From positions 124,001 to 188,000 of the forward strand of contig NZ_BCMI01000001.1 of the NCBI RefSeq assembly GCF_002217985.1: a DNA stretch of 64,000 nt. Reading direction: 5' to 3'. Below, one piece after another: positions 8,092 through 16,793 of the stretch. Position 1 is the first letter of the stretch, and each line of letters begins with the position of its first letter. A model generated the notes under the pieces. The model did no database searches. It was not told the origin of the DNA and saw nothing but the letters and a program-made list of their open reading frames with translations. Source of the DNA: Secundilactobacillus pentosiphilus (GTDB lineage Bacteria > Bacillota > Bacilli > Lactobacillales > Lactobacillaceae). The position numbers and the translations under genes are program-made.

Positions 8092-9225
8092 ATGACAAAA
8101 AGGGAACACATTGAAACAATTTTAGCTCAAGCAGGTAACCGTACAGACGATGCTAAGACAGGATCAGTTTCGACCCCATTGTATTTTTCCACGGCTTATC
8201 GCCACGCAGGTTTGGGCCAGTCAACCGGTTATGATTATTCCCGCGAATGCAGTCCAACAAGAGATGTTCTGCAGCAAACACTGGCGAAGCTGGAAAACGG
8301 GGTGGCAGCGTTCGCACTTAGTTCCGGGATGTCTGCGATTCAGCTGGTCTTTTCTCAGTTTAAAACTGGTGACGAAATTATCGTTTCTGACGATCTTTAC
8401 GGTGGCTCGTACCGGTTCTTTGATTTACTAACGGATAATTACGGGCTGAAATTTCACCTTTGGAACGGGCAAGACTTTGATCAGTTAGATCAGTTGGCGG
8501 CTCATGAGCATGCCAAAGGGATTTGGTTAGAAACCCCGTCCAACCCAACCATGAAAATAATTGATATCCAGCAAACGGCCAAGGTAGCGCATCGTCACGA
8601 GGTGCAGGTGATCGTAGACAATACCTTCTACACACCGCTGCTCCAGCAACCGTTAAATGAGGGTGCTGACCTGGTCGTTCATAGCGCAATGAAGTATTTG
8701 AGCGGGCACAACGATATTTTAGCTGGCGCTGTGATCTGTAAGTCCCAGTCGGATGCCCAGTGGCTTGAGCGCAACTTAATGACAACTGGGGCAACGTTAG
8801 ATCCCTTTGACTGTTGGCTCTTGCTGAGAAGCCTTAAAACACTGCCGTTGCGATTAGCGCAGCACGAACGCAACGCCAAAGCAATCGTGGCAGCACTGGA
8901 GAAAAATGGTGCGGTTGATCGGGTCCTTTATCCCGGCCATGGCGGCATGATCAGTTTTTACGTCCATCGTAGTGAGTGGGTGGATGCCATTTTAAAGCAC
9001 CTCAACGTGATCTCGTTTGCTGAAAGCCTGGGCGGTGTGGAAAGCCTAATGACGGTCCCAGCAATCCAAACCCACGCTGATTTATCGGAAGAGCAACGTC
9101 AAGCTAAACACATTACCGCAAACCTGCTGCGCTTGTCCGTTGGGCTTGAAAACAGTGACGATTTAATTGATGATCTAACGCAGGCGATTCAAGCTGCCAT
9201 TGCACCAGCTAAGGTTGCAAAATAG
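8092..9225 (+). CDS. Cystathionine gamma-synthase/lyase-type PLP enzyme
   Basis: A 377-residue fold-type I PLP enzyme of the Cys/Met metabolism family (trans-sulfuration). The PLP lysine is Lys201 in [10 protein letters not shown]; the cofactor loops SSGMSAIQ (78-85) and ETPSNPT (147-153) are present. It resembles the first gene of the Bacillus metI-metC pair, which makes cystathionine from an acylated homoserine and cysteine; a gamma-lyase or O-acetylhomoserine sulfhydrylase role is possible. AGGAGG lies before the ATG. It follows the T-box leader and sits 15 bases before a paralogue. The product of the MetA enzyme elsewhere in this window, O-acetylhomoserine, would be a natural substrate. 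Confidence 0.85.
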   Translation: MTKREHIETILAQAGNRTDDAKTGSVSTPLYFSTAYRHAGLGQSTGYDYSRECSPTRDVLQQTLAKLENGVAAFALSSGMSAIQLVFSQFKTGDEIIVSDDLYGGSYRFFDLLTDNYGLKFHLWNGQDFDQLDQLAAHEHAKGIWLETPSNPTMKIIDIQQTAKVAHRHEVQVIVDNTFYTPLLQQPLNEGADLVVHSAMKYLSGHNDILAGAVICKSQSDAQWLERNLMTTGATLDPFDCWLLLRSLKTLPLRLAQHERNAKAIVAALEKNGAVDRVLYPGHGGMISFYVHRSEWVDAILKHLNVISFAESLGGVESLMTVPAIQTHADLSEEQRQAKHITANLLRLSVGLENSDDLIDDLTQAIQAAIAPAKVAK

Positions 9226-9240
9226 GGAGGAGAGATTCGT

Positions 9241-10410
9241 ATGAGTCATTCAGAATTTAGCGATGCCACTAAAGTAATTAAAACCACAACTAAACCGGAT
9301 CCAGCAACGGGGGCGCTGAATACGCCCATCCAGTTATCATCAACGTTTGTTCAACCGGATCTAGATCACTTTGGCAAGTATGATTACACGAGAAGCGGCA
9401 ACCCGACCCGTGATGTGCTGGAAGACAGCATTGCAGCCCTGGAACACGGGACTCGCGGCTTCGCGTTTGCCACTGGCATGGCGGCCATTTCAACGGCGTT
9501 TTTAACCTTGCACCAAGGGGATCACGTGATCGTTACCAAGGACGTTTATGGCGGTACGTTCCGGTTGGTGACTCAAATCTTGCCCAATTACGGCATTGAT
9601 TATACGTTTGTTGACTGCGGTGATAAAGCGGCACTTGAAGCAGCGTTTAAGCCGAATACGAAGGTGGTTTACATTGAAACGCCGTCTAACCCGACACTTA
9701 AGGTAACGGCTATCAGGCAAGTCGTTGCGGTGGCACATGCACACGATGCGTTAGTTTTTGCTGATAATACCTTTATGACCCCAATTTTCCAAAAGCCGCT
9801 GGACCTTGGCGCTGATCTGGTCTTGCATAGCGGCACCAAGTTTTTAGCTGGTCACTCGGATATTTTGGCTGGCTTGATCGTGACCAAGACCAAGAAATTA
9901 GGTGACGCTGTTTACTTTATCCAAAACGCAATGGGGGCCACACTTGGCATTAGTGACTGCTGGTTACTGCTGCGGGGTATTAAAACGCTGGGCGTTCGCG
10001 TAAAAGCGGAGGCTGATAGTGCGTTGACTCTAGCAAAGTGGTTCCAAAAACAACCCCTTGTTACGAAGGTCAATTATCCTGGGCTAGCCGACTTTGACGG
10101 GCATGACGTTCAGTTCAGCCAAGCCACTTCCGGCGGTGCGGTGCTCTCCTTTGACGTCGGGTCTGAAGATAACGTCCGCCGGTTAGTCCAAGACTTAAAG
10201 ATACCGGTATTTTCAGTGTCACTCGGTGCCGTGGAAACGATCCTTTCATACCCGCCAAAGATGTCCCACGCGGAAATGTCAGCTGAGGAGCGCCACGCTT
10301 GCGGGATCTCTGATGGATTGTTACGATTATCCGTCGGGGTTGAAGACGTTGATGACTTGAAGGCGGACTTCGCGCAGGCCTTTGCAAAAATTGAACAGCT
10401 ACAGCATTAA
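9241..10410 (+). CDS. Cystathionine beta/gamma-lyase-type PLP enzyme
   Basis: A 389-residue paralogue of the upstream enzyme, same fold. The PLP lysine is Lys200 in HSGTKFLAGH; ATGMAAIS (77-84) and ETPSNPT (146-152) bind the cofactor. By order it corresponds to MetC, splitting cystathionine into homocysteine, ammonia and pyruvate, though gamma-lyase (CysB/MccB-like) activity cannot be excluded by eye. GGAGG lies before the ATG. The two genes are one operon under the T-box, ending at the terminator at 10438. A tandem pair makes a two-step transfer of sulfur from cysteine to homocysteine likely. No homocysteine methyltransferase is in the window. Confidence 0.85.
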   Translation: MSHSEFSDATKVIKTTTKPDPATGALNTPIQLSSTFVQPDLDHFGKYDYTRSGNPTRDVLEDSIAALEHGTRGFAFATGMAAISTAFLTLHQGDHVIVTKDVYGGTFRLVTQILPNYGIDYTFVDCGDKAALEAAFKPNTKVVYIETPSNPTLKVTAIRQVVAVAHAHDALVFADNTFMTPIFQKPLDLGADLVLHSGTKFLAGHSDILAGLIVTKTKKLGDAVYFIQNAMGATLGISDCWLLLRGIKTLGVRVKAEADSALTLAKWFQKQPLVTKVNYPGLADFDGHDVQFSQATSGGAVLSFDVGSEDNVRRLVQDLKIPVFSVSLGAVETILSYPPKMSHAEMSAEERHACGISDGLLRLSVGVEDVDDLKADFAQAFAKIEQLQH

Positions 10411-10437
10411 TGAAGACGACTTCTTAGCAGCGTGACT

Positions 10438-10491
10438 AAAAACAGCGTTTCAGCATATCCGAAAGATGGATGCACTGAAACGCTGTTTTTT
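10438..10491. terminator. Bidirectional intrinsic terminator
   Basis: A 16-bp inverted repeat, AAAAACAGCGTTTCAG and its complement, with a 21-nt loop. Flanking A and T runs let it end both the PLP-enzyme operon and the minus-strand ABC operon. Confidence 0.88.
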
Positions 10492-10500
10492 AAATGGTGA

Positions 10501-11274
10501 TTATTCTTGCAGATCCGAGAAGAAACTGTACAGTTTCTCCTGTGTTAATTGCTGTTTTTCTTCACCGGAAACGTCATAGGTAATTTTACCGTCGCTAATG
10601 ACGATCAGCCGATTGCCGTACTTTAACGCATCATCCAAATGGTGGGTGATCATTAAGCAGGTAAGCTTCTGGGCAGTAATTCGTTCGTTGGTAGCTGCCA
10701 TCAGCTCCTGAGAAGTTTTCGGATCAAGGGCGGCTGTATGTTCGTCTAACAGTAAGATGTCGGGCTTCTTCAGCGTTGCCATCAAGAAGCTTAGGGCTTG
10801 CCGCTGACCGCCAGACAGGCTGCCAGTTGGCGTTGTCAGCCGTTCATCCAAGTCGTTACCCATGCCGCTGGTCATTTGCTTAAACTCAGCCATGTGCTGT
10901 TTCAGGTGGCGGGGTTTCAGGTGACGGTGCTCACCTCGTTTAGTGGCTAACAGTAAGTTCTCCGCAACAGTCATCCGCGGTGCAGTCCCTAACTTGGGAT
11001 CTTGGAAAACCCGGCTCAAGAACCGGGTGCGCCGTTCCTCAGATTCATTGGCAATAGATTGGCCCCGCAGTAAGATATCGCCGGAATCGATGGTTAAATT
11101 ACCCGCAATAGTGTTGAACAGCGTGGACTTACCAGCACCGTTTGAACCCAAGATCGTGATGAAGTCGCCCTCGTTAATGCTGAGGTTTAAATCTTTCAGT
11201 AGGGTGAGTTCTTCAGGTGTGTTGCGGTTAACTTTGGTAACAACGTGACGTAATTCTAAAATTGGTTTAGTCAT
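10501..11274 (-). CDS. ABC importer ATP-binding protein (TrpZ/COG1101-like)
   Basis: A 257-residue ATPase that powers the two-gene importer upstream of it. Walker A is GSNGAGKST, the signature is SLSGGQRQAL and Walker B is DILLLDEHTAALDP; the family's unusual His after the Walker B Glu is present. It matches the ATPases that pair with PF04392 binding proteins, including streptococcal TrpZ. A TTG at 11283 is in frame, but the ATG at 11274 has GGGGG at a good distance and overlaps the permease stop by 8 bases. Last gene of the operon. Confidence 0.85.
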   Translation of the reverse strand: MTKPILELRHVVTKVNRNTPEELTLLKDLNLSINEGDFITILGSNGAGKSTLFNTIAGNLTIDSGDILLRGQSIANESEERRTRFLSRVFQDPKLGTAPRMTVAENLLLATKRGEHRHLKPRHLKQHMAEFKQMTSGMGNDLDERLTTPTGSLSGGQRQALSFLMATLKKPDILLLDEHTAALDPKTSQELMAATNERITAQKLTCLMITHHLDDALKYGNRLIVISDGKITYDVSGEEKQQLTQEKLYSFFSDLQE

Positions 11275-12175
11275 GAGCGGCAATCCCCCGTTTCCAAACG
11301 CGTTTGAGATCGAACATGTCCCGGAAGACTGGTACCATCATGCAAAGGGCTAAAACCACGGATGAGAACAGTTTCAAATCATTTGTGTTAAAGCCTAGTT
11401 TCAAGACGATCAGCAGGACAAACCGGTAAAGAATCGACCCTAATGTGACGGCCACTAAACGCTGGTTCATGGTCAGTTCACCAAAGGCGACTTCACCGAT
11501 AATGATGGAAGCCAGTGCGATCACGATGACCCCGATCCCCATATTAACATCAGCGTAACCGTCGTTTTGCGCGACCAAAGCACCGCCTAAACCGATAACA
11601 CCGTTAGAGACCATGAGGCCCATGATCTTCATGTTGTCGGTTTTGATTCCTAATGACCGGGCCATTTTTTCGTTATCGCCCGTTGCGATGAAGGCTTGAC
11701 CGAGGTCGGTTTGCAGGAAGTAAATCAACACTAACGTGAGAATGACGATCACGGTAAAGCCAAGGAAAACACTGTCGAAGTACATTGGTGTGTGTGCAAA
11801 GATCGGCAGCTTTAATAGTGACGGCTTATCTAGCAGCGTTAAGTTTGAACGGCCATGCATGATCCGCAGGTTAACCGAATACGCTGCGGTCATGACCAAG
11901 ATACCGGCCAGCAGAATCGGAATCCGGCCCTTGGTGTATAGCAAGCCAGTTGCTAACCCGCATAACATCCCGACACCGATGGCAATTAAGGTTGCCCAAA
12001 TCGGGTTGATACCGTTATTGATTGCTGCCACACAGGCCGCTGCTCCCATAGGAAAAGTCCCTTCAACGGTCATATCAGGGAAGTCTAAAATTCTAAAGGT
12101 CAGAAATAATCCGAGACCGAGGGTTGCCCATAATAGGCCTTGACCAACGGCAGAAACGCCTAATCCAAATGTCAT
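11267..12175 (-). CDS. ABC importer permease (TrpY/COG4120-like)
   Basis: A 302-residue permease with about eight membrane helices, of the branched-chain/ribose-permease fold (COG4120). The FPDMTVEGTFPMGAA segment near the N terminus and the DLGQAFIATGDNEKMARSLGI cytoplasmic loop, which docks the ATPase, are characteristic. One permease gene only, so the transporter is probably a homodimer. The ATG overlaps the binding-protein stop by four bases, and the ATPase start overlaps its own stop, so the three proteins are translationally coupled. Streptococcal relatives carry tryptophan; others have been linked to different small organic substrates. Confidence 0.85.
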   Translation of the reverse strand: MTFGLGVSAVGQGLLWATLGLGLFLTFRILDFPDMTVEGTFPMGAAACVAAINNGINPIWATLIAIGVGMLCGLATGLLYTKGRIPILLAGILVMTAAYSVNLRIMHGRSNLTLLDKPSLLKLPIFAHTPMYFDSVFLGFTVIVILTLVLIYFLQTDLGQAFIATGDNEKMARSLGIKTDNMKIMGLMVSNGVIGLGGALVAQNDGYADVNMGIGVIVIALASIIIGEVAFGELTMNQRLVAVTLGSILYRFVLLIVLKLGFNTNDLKLFSSVVLALCMMVPVFRDMFDLKRVWKRGIAAHD

Positions 12176-13167
12176 TTGATGATTTCCCCCTTCTTTTGGG
12201 CTTCTTTAACCAGTGAGCCGGGGAAGGTGATCCCCAGTCGCTTAGCTTCTTTCATGTTTAAAATCAGATCACCGTGACGAATGAACTTCACGGGAGTGGT
12301 GGCCGGCTTTTTACCCTTTAAGATGGCAGCCGTCATCTTGCCAGTCAAAACGCCAAGCTTGTATTGGTTGATACTGTAAGTTGCTAAGCCGCCGCTTTTA
12401 ACCATGGTGTCAACGGCTGGAAAAACGGGTACTTTGGCAGCGTTGGAATTTTTGATCAGTGTCTGCATAGCAGAAGCCACCGTGTTATCGGTTGGTACGT
12501 AAACCGCGTCCACGTTTTGGACCATTTGCTGTGAGACCTGGTCTACATCATTGGTGTTAGAAATGGAGTAAGCTTTTAACCGGATGTGTTCCTGCGCGCA
12601 TAATACCTTAAATTGCTTGTACTGAGCAGCAGCTGAATCATCGCTAGAAGTGTAGAAGATGCCTAACGTTTTCATTTTCGGCATGACTTGTTTGATCAAA
12701 CCAAGCTGTTCTTTTAATGGGGCTTGGTCCGAAACACCGGTGATGTTGTGGCCGGGTCGCTGGTTGTTCTTCACTAAGCCAGCCCCCTGCGGATCGGTAA
12801 CGGCACCTAAAACGATGGGTATTTTAGACGTTGCGTTTGCTAGAGCTTGAGCTGACGGTGTGGCAATTCCAATAGTAGCGTCAGCGTCTTCGTTAACAAA
12901 CCGGTTGCTCATGGTCATTAAGTTGCTTTGATCGTTTTGAGCGTTTTGAAAATCAATTTTGATGTTCTTGCCTGGTCGATAGCCCTCCTCCTTTAAACCG
13001 TGAATGATACCGTGGTGGATGGCATCTAGGGCCGGGTGAGACATCAGTTGCAAGATACCGACCGTTGGTTTGGCAACCGTAGCTGGTCGGCCAGTTCCGC
13101 CTTCACCAACGTAAGCGAAGCCTAGAAAAATAACAATAATAGCGATTAATGCATATAGTCGCTTCAT
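12172..13167 (-). CDS. ABC importer substrate-binding protein (PF04392, TrpX-like)
   Basis: A 331-residue extracytoplasmic binding protein. Residues 1-20 are a hydrophobic signal or anchor; there is no lipobox cysteine, so it may be held by an uncleaved helix. The rest matches the ABC_sub_bind family: TVGILQLMSHPALDAIHHG, GIATPSAQALAN and PTDNTVASAMQTL are typical. A TTG at 13182 is in frame, but the ATG at 13167 has GGGGA nine bases upstream. It is the first gene of the operon and lies behind a structured leader ending in a terminator. Tryptophan is the best-known ligand of close relatives; here the ligand is uncertain. Confidence 0.82.
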   Translation of the reverse strand: MKRLYALIAIIVIFLGFAYVGEGGTGRPATVAKPTVGILQLMSHPALDAIHHGIIHGLKEEGYRPGKNIKIDFQNAQNDQSNLMTMSNRFVNEDADATIGIATPSAQALANATSKIPIVLGAVTDPQGAGLVKNNQRPGHNITGVSDQAPLKEQLGLIKQVMPKMKTLGIFYTSSDDSAAAQYKQFKVLCAQEHIRLKAYSISNTNDVDQVSQQMVQNVDAVYVPTDNTVASAMQTLIKNSNAAKVPVFPAVDTMVKSGGLATYSINQYKLGVLTGKMTAAILKGKKPATTPVKFIRHGDLILNMKEAKRLGITFPGSLVKEAQKKGEIIK

Positions 13168-13412
13168 GATTCGATTCCCCAATCTAAATAAAATTATTGA
13201 ACAAAAAAAGACGACCCCTCACAGAAGTCGTCTAGGAAGCGCGACGTGCAAGGTTAGTCATGCAGCGTCACTCAAAAAACAAAGTAACCGGCATAGACAC
13301 GTATTGAACATGGTGTTCAAACCGCATCAAATCAGCGGTTCGGTTACCGGGACTGCCAAGGATCAAACTGTTTAGTAGTCCTTGCCAGTTGAATTCCTCC
13401 GAACTAGAATAT
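13168..13412 (-). ncRNA. Unassigned structured leader RNA of the ABC importer
   Basis: About 240 nt lie between a good promoter and the binding-protein gene. On the minus strand the RNA can form a hairpin with AAGGA/TCCTT arms, then a three-way junction closed by GTAACC/GGTTAC (13342-13347 with 13284-13289). This encloses hairpins AACCGC/GCGGTT and TTGAACA/TGTTCAA, and the terminator follows. I see no T-box core and no match to the SAM, SMK, purine, lysine or THF riboswitches. A GGAGG precedes an open frame with no standard start, so a leader peptide is possible but weak. A ligand-sensing attenuator is the simplest reading. Confidence 0.6.
13203..13233 (-). terminator. Attenuator terminator in the importer leader
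   Basis: On the minus strand, AGACGAC and GTCGTCT arms form a stem followed by seven T residues. It lies upstream of the start codon, so it must be conditional if the operon is to be expressed. Confidence 0.85.
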
Positions 13413-13417
13413 CTCCT

Positions 13418-13446
13418 ATTATAGAGACCGGCACTGGGTTGCGCAA
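13418..13446 (-). promoter_or_regulatory. Promoter of the ABC importer operon
   Basis: On the minus strand: -35 TTGCGC, 17-base spacer, -10 TATAAT. Transcription would begin near 13411 and make the structured leader. Confidence 0.78.
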
Positions 13447-13496
13447 GTATCACTTGTGTTTCATTGTGATTGACCGTCATGTAAAAATAGGTGAAA

Positions 13497-13531
13497 CAAA
13501 AGGACCCAACCCCGTAAATGAGGTTGAGTCC
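13497..13531 (-). terminator. Intrinsic terminator (CPBP gene or short RNA)
   Basis: On the minus strand GGACTCAACC pairs with GGTTGGGTCC around a 9-nt loop, followed by TTTT. It is 93 bases past the CPBP protease stop. It may end that gene's transcript or a short independent RNA starting near 13566. Confidence 0.75.
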
Positions 13532-13545
13532 CTTCGCGCTTGATG

Positions 13546-13561
13546 AACTACATTTGTAGTT
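13546..13561. promoter_or_regulatory. CopY/BlaI-like operator with adjacent -10
   Basis: The dyad AACTACATTTGTAGTT contains TACATTTGTA, which fits the cop-box TACAnnTGTA bound by CopY/BlaI repressors. A minus-strand TATAAT lies at 13573-13578, directly upstream of it, though its -35 is weak. No copY, copper ATPase or beta-lactamase gene is in the window. Confidence 0.45.
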
Positions 13562-13623
13562 ATCGTGACTATATTATACACCATGCTTTGTAATATAGAA
13601 ACAAGAATATGTTTTTTTTCATG

Positions 13624-14298
13624 CTAGATAACGGCCCAGAGATTATTCAGGAAATGCAGTGCAATACTGTATCTGATGTCTTTAAAGTAAAGATACGCAC
13701 CGGCCAATACCCAGCCCAATGAGGCGTAGAACAGGGTGGTTACTGAAAACGACATCGTGTGCAGATAACCGAAAATCAAGCCGCTGACTAGAACGCCCAA
13801 AACGTTGCTGGTCAGCGAGTTTTTTGAAAAGAAGAAGTTGAAAAAGAAACCGCGAAACAGGTATTCTTCAAAGACGGGCGCAATGGCAACACCGTAAGCC
13901 ATATTCCAAAAGGGCAGTTGCCGTATCTGACCGTTCAAGGCGGACTGATTACTTGGTATGGGCAGCAGGTGGTGGATAATAAGCTGCGACCAGCCAACTT
14001 GAACGGCAAGCATTAGCATAAAGAACATCACTAGCTGGCCAATACGGTGGCGATTAAAGGCCCAATGACCCAGCCGTCTGGGATTATATCGTTTAAGTTG
14101 TCGCTGGTATAGCCAAGTATAGAGTACTAGTATCGCTGCCGCAGAAATCAGCATGGCACCGATAAACTGATCAGCTAACGGCACGTTTTTGCCGGCGTAC
14201 TTGGTTGCAAATTCCAGCAGTATGGAATTGGTCAGGTACGCAATGAGTAATAATATAAAAGCGCCGATTCGTAAAGCTTGTCGTCTGATGTAGGACAT
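13624..14298 (-). CDS. CPBP intramembrane metalloprotease (CAAX/Abi family)
   Basis: A 224-residue membrane protein with six or seven helices. The three motifs of the family are present: EEYLFRGFFF (Glu-Glu-x3-Arg), FGYLHTMSF with the first metal-binding His, and HFLNNLWAVI with the second His and Asn at the C terminus. In lactobacilli such proteins are often linked to bacteriocin self-immunity or protein maturation, but no bacteriocin gene is adjacent. GGGGTG lies before the ATG. The gene is 30 bases downstream of the VOC gene on the same strand and may be co-transcribed with it. Confidence 0.87.
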   Translation of the reverse strand: MSYIRRQALRIGAFILLLIAYLTNSILLEFATKYAGKNVPLADQFIGAMLISAAAILVLYTWLYQRQLKRYNPRRLGHWAFNRHRIGQLVMFFMLMLAVQVGWSQLIIHHLLPIPSNQSALNGQIRQLPFWNMAYGVAIAPVFEEYLFRGFFFNFFFSKNSLTSNVLGVLVSGLIFGYLHTMSFSVTTLFYASLGWVLAGAYLYFKDIRYSIALHFLNNLWAVI

Positions 14299-14328
14299 GG
14301 TTCGGCACCCCGTTTCTGTTAATTAAAG

Positions 14329-14703
14329 TTAATAGGTAATGATCTTAATGAGATTCTGATCTGGATCGCGTACCCACAGTGCGGTTGCCGCACCCTTTGC
14401 GCCTTCGTATGGGACGGGCCCATCAGCAATTTCTACCGCGTAATTCGTTAGGTGAGACAGGGTGTTTTCCAAGTCGTCATGGGTCTCTAAAGCTAATTCT
14501 GCGCTGCCTGGTGTCACGACGTGAGCGGTGATAACGTCCTTGTCATTGACGGTGCGAAATTCCAAGTGATGGTGACCTAGAAGTAGGCTTGGCTGTTTAG
14601 CATCCTTGATGATGGGCAGGTCAAACACTTCGTGATAAAAACGCATTGCGCGCTCAACGTCACTGACAGTTAAAGTCAGGCTATCAATATCTTTAATATT
14701 CAA
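14329..14703 (-). CDS. VOC (glyoxalase/bleomycin-resistance) family protein
   Basis: A small vicinal-oxygen-chelate protein of about 124 residues with the paired beta-alpha-beta-beta-beta modules: LTLTVSDVERAMRFYHEVF at the N terminus and AATALWVRDPDQNLIKII at the end. A metal site of His/Glu type is plausible (LEFRTV, HHLEF region). Function could be a lyase, dioxygenase or binding-type resistance protein. The ATG at 14712 overlaps its own AAAGGA site; the TTG at 14703 is correctly spaced and gives MNIKDIDSL, so it is preferred. A minus-strand TATAAT with extended -10 TGG lies about 30 bases upstream. Confidence 0.8.
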   Translation of the reverse strand: MNIKDIDSLTLTVSDVERAMRFYHEVFDLPIIKDAKQPSLLLGHHHLEFRTVNDKDVITAHVVTPGSAELALETHDDLENTLSHLTNYAVEIADGPVPYEGAKGAATALWVRDPDQNLIKIITY

Positions 14704-15159
14704 CTTTGTCATCCTTTGTTTGGTTTATAGTATGGCAATTATTATACCACAGGACGTCAAAGGCTAATGGCTTTCAATATGATGGCTAATTCGCAAAGTG
14801 ATAGTGGATAAACAGTTAAATGGCAAAAATTATAAATCAAAATGCAAGCGGAACCATCTCATTCACAAGCGGAATCAGACATATTTCAAATCATGTTTTA
14901 GAAACCCCGATATCATGCCGGTTTAGGGCTTGATTTCTTGCTATTAAAAATGTTTCGTGATAATGTAAAGTGTTGTGAAAAATTGAAAATGAACTTAAAT
15001 TTAGCCGTTAAAGGCTGTTTAAATGATGGTGTTCCGGCAGGCTGGGAGTCGCAGCTAAGGGACTTTTAACAAACGGGTTAGTATCAGGTTTGTTGAAAGT
15101 CCCTTAGATATGCTTTAAAGCTTACCGCTGCACACGATTGAAGGAGGTAAATTAAAAAA
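14704..15159. other. Intergenic leader before the ABC-F gene with a long hairpin
   Basis: A gap of about 450 bases without a convincing gene. The clear structure is a 19-bp inverted repeat at 15056-15074 and 15088-15106 (TAAGGGACTTTTAACAAAC against its complement, one G-U pair, 13-nt loop). It has no following T run, so it is not a simple terminator. It ends about 50 bases before the ABC-F start codon, where leader attenuation is common for antibiotic-resistance ABC-F genes. The rest is AT-rich with no other clear signal. Confidence 0.6.
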
Positions 15160-16707
15160 ATGTCTTTACTAGAAGTTGAAAACTTAAGTATGGCCTTTGC
15201 TGATAAACAGCTGTACGATGATGCGAGTTTTCAGCTAAATAAGGGTGAGCACATGGGAATCGTGGGCCAAAATGGCGTTGGTAAATCAACGCTGATCAAG
15301 GTGCTGACTGGTGATGAATTGCCGCTTTCCGGTTCCGTGAAGTGGCAGCGCGGGGTCCACGTTGGTTACTTGGACCAGTATGCCGATATTCCAGAGGGCA
15401 TGACGCTGATTGAATTTTTACACACTGCGTTTCAGGACCTGTATGATAAAAACGCCCGCATGACGCAAATGTATACTGATTATGCTGAAACGGCGGATGA
15501 CAAGTTGTTGGAACGTGCCGGTCGGATTCAAGAAGAACTGGAAGCCAGCAACTTTTACGATATTGAAACTGAAATTGAACGGATCATTACGGGGCTTGGC
15601 TTGGATGATATTGGCCGGGACCACGAAGTCGCTCAAATGTCTGGTGGCCAACGGTCTAAAATCATTTTAGCCAAACTGCTGCTGCAAAATCCCGACGTTA
15701 TTTTACTGGATGAACCGACAAACTACCTGGACGTGGCCCACATTGCCTGGTTAGTTGATTACTTGAACGGTTTTGAAGGTGCGGCCATGATCATCTCCCA
15801 TGATTATGACTTCCTGGAACAAGTGACTAACTGTATTATTAACGTTGCGTTTGGTAAGATCACCAAGTATCGTGGCAGTTTTAAATCAGCCATGAGACAA
15901 CGTGCAGAACGTGAAGAAGCACAGCGTAAAGAATACGAAAAACAGCAAGTTAAGATTGAAAAAACCGAAAAATTCATTGCAAAGTTTAAGGCTGGGACGC
16001 GTTCTAAACAAGCTAAGTCCCGTGAGAAGCAGCTGTCGCACATGGAGTTGGTGGATCCGCCTTCGAGTAATATCCAAGCAACCTTTAACTTCCCGTATGA
16101 AGATACTGGTTCGCAGAACGCGTTAGTCGTTGACCATCTGTCCGTTGGTTATAACCGGCCGTTGCTGAAGCCCGTCACATTTTCTGTGAATACCGGCGAA
16201 AAAGTCGGATTTGAAGGGTTTAACGGGGTTGGTAAGTCAACTTTGATCAAAACGATTCTTGGTCTGATCAAATCAAAGGGCGGTTCAGCTCAATTTTCAC
16301 CATCGGCTAAGGTCAGTTACTTCAGCCAGGACTTGGAATGGGAAAACGATCAGGAGACACCATTGAAGATTATTCAAGCGAAGTACGAAAAGCTGCCCCA
16401 AAAGGCCATTCGAACTAAGTTAGCCAAGTGTGGGTTGGACGCCGCTAACGCCATGAAGCCGATCGGTCAGCTTTCTGGTGGTGAACAAACCAAGGTCAAA
16501 TTAGCCATGATGGAGTTTGAACCAAGTAACTTTTTGATTTTGGATGAACCCACTAACCACTTGGATGAAGAAACCAAGGAAGCGCTAAAAGACGCCATCA
16601 ATAAATTCCCTGGCAACGCGATCGTCGTCAGCCATGAGGTTAGTTTCTACGACGGTTTAGCTGATAAAGTGCTGAACGTTGAAAAATTAAGTCTTAAGAA
16701 TCAGTAA
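15160..16707 (+). CDS. ABC-F family ATPase
   Basis: A 515-residue soluble protein with two ABC ATPase domains and no membrane part. Such proteins act on the ribosome in translation quality control or antibiotic protection. Domain 1 has GQNGVGKST (about 36-44), MSGGQRSK and DVILLDEPTNYLD. A charged linker of about 80 residues (near 240-310, rich in Lys, Glu and Arg) follows; this is the arm that reaches the ribosome. Domain 2 has GFNGVGKST, LSGGEQTKVK and FLILDEPTNHLD. The sequence looks like the YbiT/YkpA branch rather than a dedicated resistance type. AGGAGG lies before the ATG. Confidence 0.9.
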   Translation: MSLLEVENLSMAFADKQLYDDASFQLNKGEHMGIVGQNGVGKSTLIKVLTGDELPLSGSVKWQRGVHVGYLDQYADIPEGMTLIEFLHTAFQDLYDKNARMTQMYTDYAETADDKLLERAGRIQEELEASNFYDIETEIERIITGLGLDDIGRDHEVAQMSGGQRSKIILAKLLLQNPDVILLDEPTNYLDVAHIAWLVDYLNGFEGAAMIISHDYDFLEQVTNCIINVAFGKITKYRGSFKSAMRQRAEREEAQRKEYEKQQVKIEKTEKFIAKFKAGTRSKQAKSREKQLSHMELVDPPSSNIQATFNFPYEDTGSQNALVVDHLSVGYNRPLLKPVTFSVNTGEKVGFEGFNGVGKSTLIKTILGLIKSKGGSAQFSPSAKVSYFSQDLEWENDQETPLKIIQAKYEKLPQKAIRTKLAKCGLDAANAMKPIGQLSGGEQTKVKLAMMEFEPSNFLILDEPTNHLDEETKEALKDAINKFPGNAIVVSHEVSFYDGLADKVLNVEKLSLKNQ

Positions 16708-16793
16708 TAATCTTTTATCATTACCTGAATGTTATCCACTTGAAACATTCACATGCTACAATAATGGTACTAAGTCATGTTTGGAGATTAATT

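Noticed and set aside
10115-10387. Arg/Pro/Ser-rich antisense frames in the metabolic genes.
   Set aside because: Their compositions are typical of reverse-strand shadows of coding sequence.
13268-13480. A 70-codon open frame on the minus strand in the importer leader.
   Set aside because: It crosses the promoter and the structured leader, has no proper ribosome site at its start and no recognisable product.
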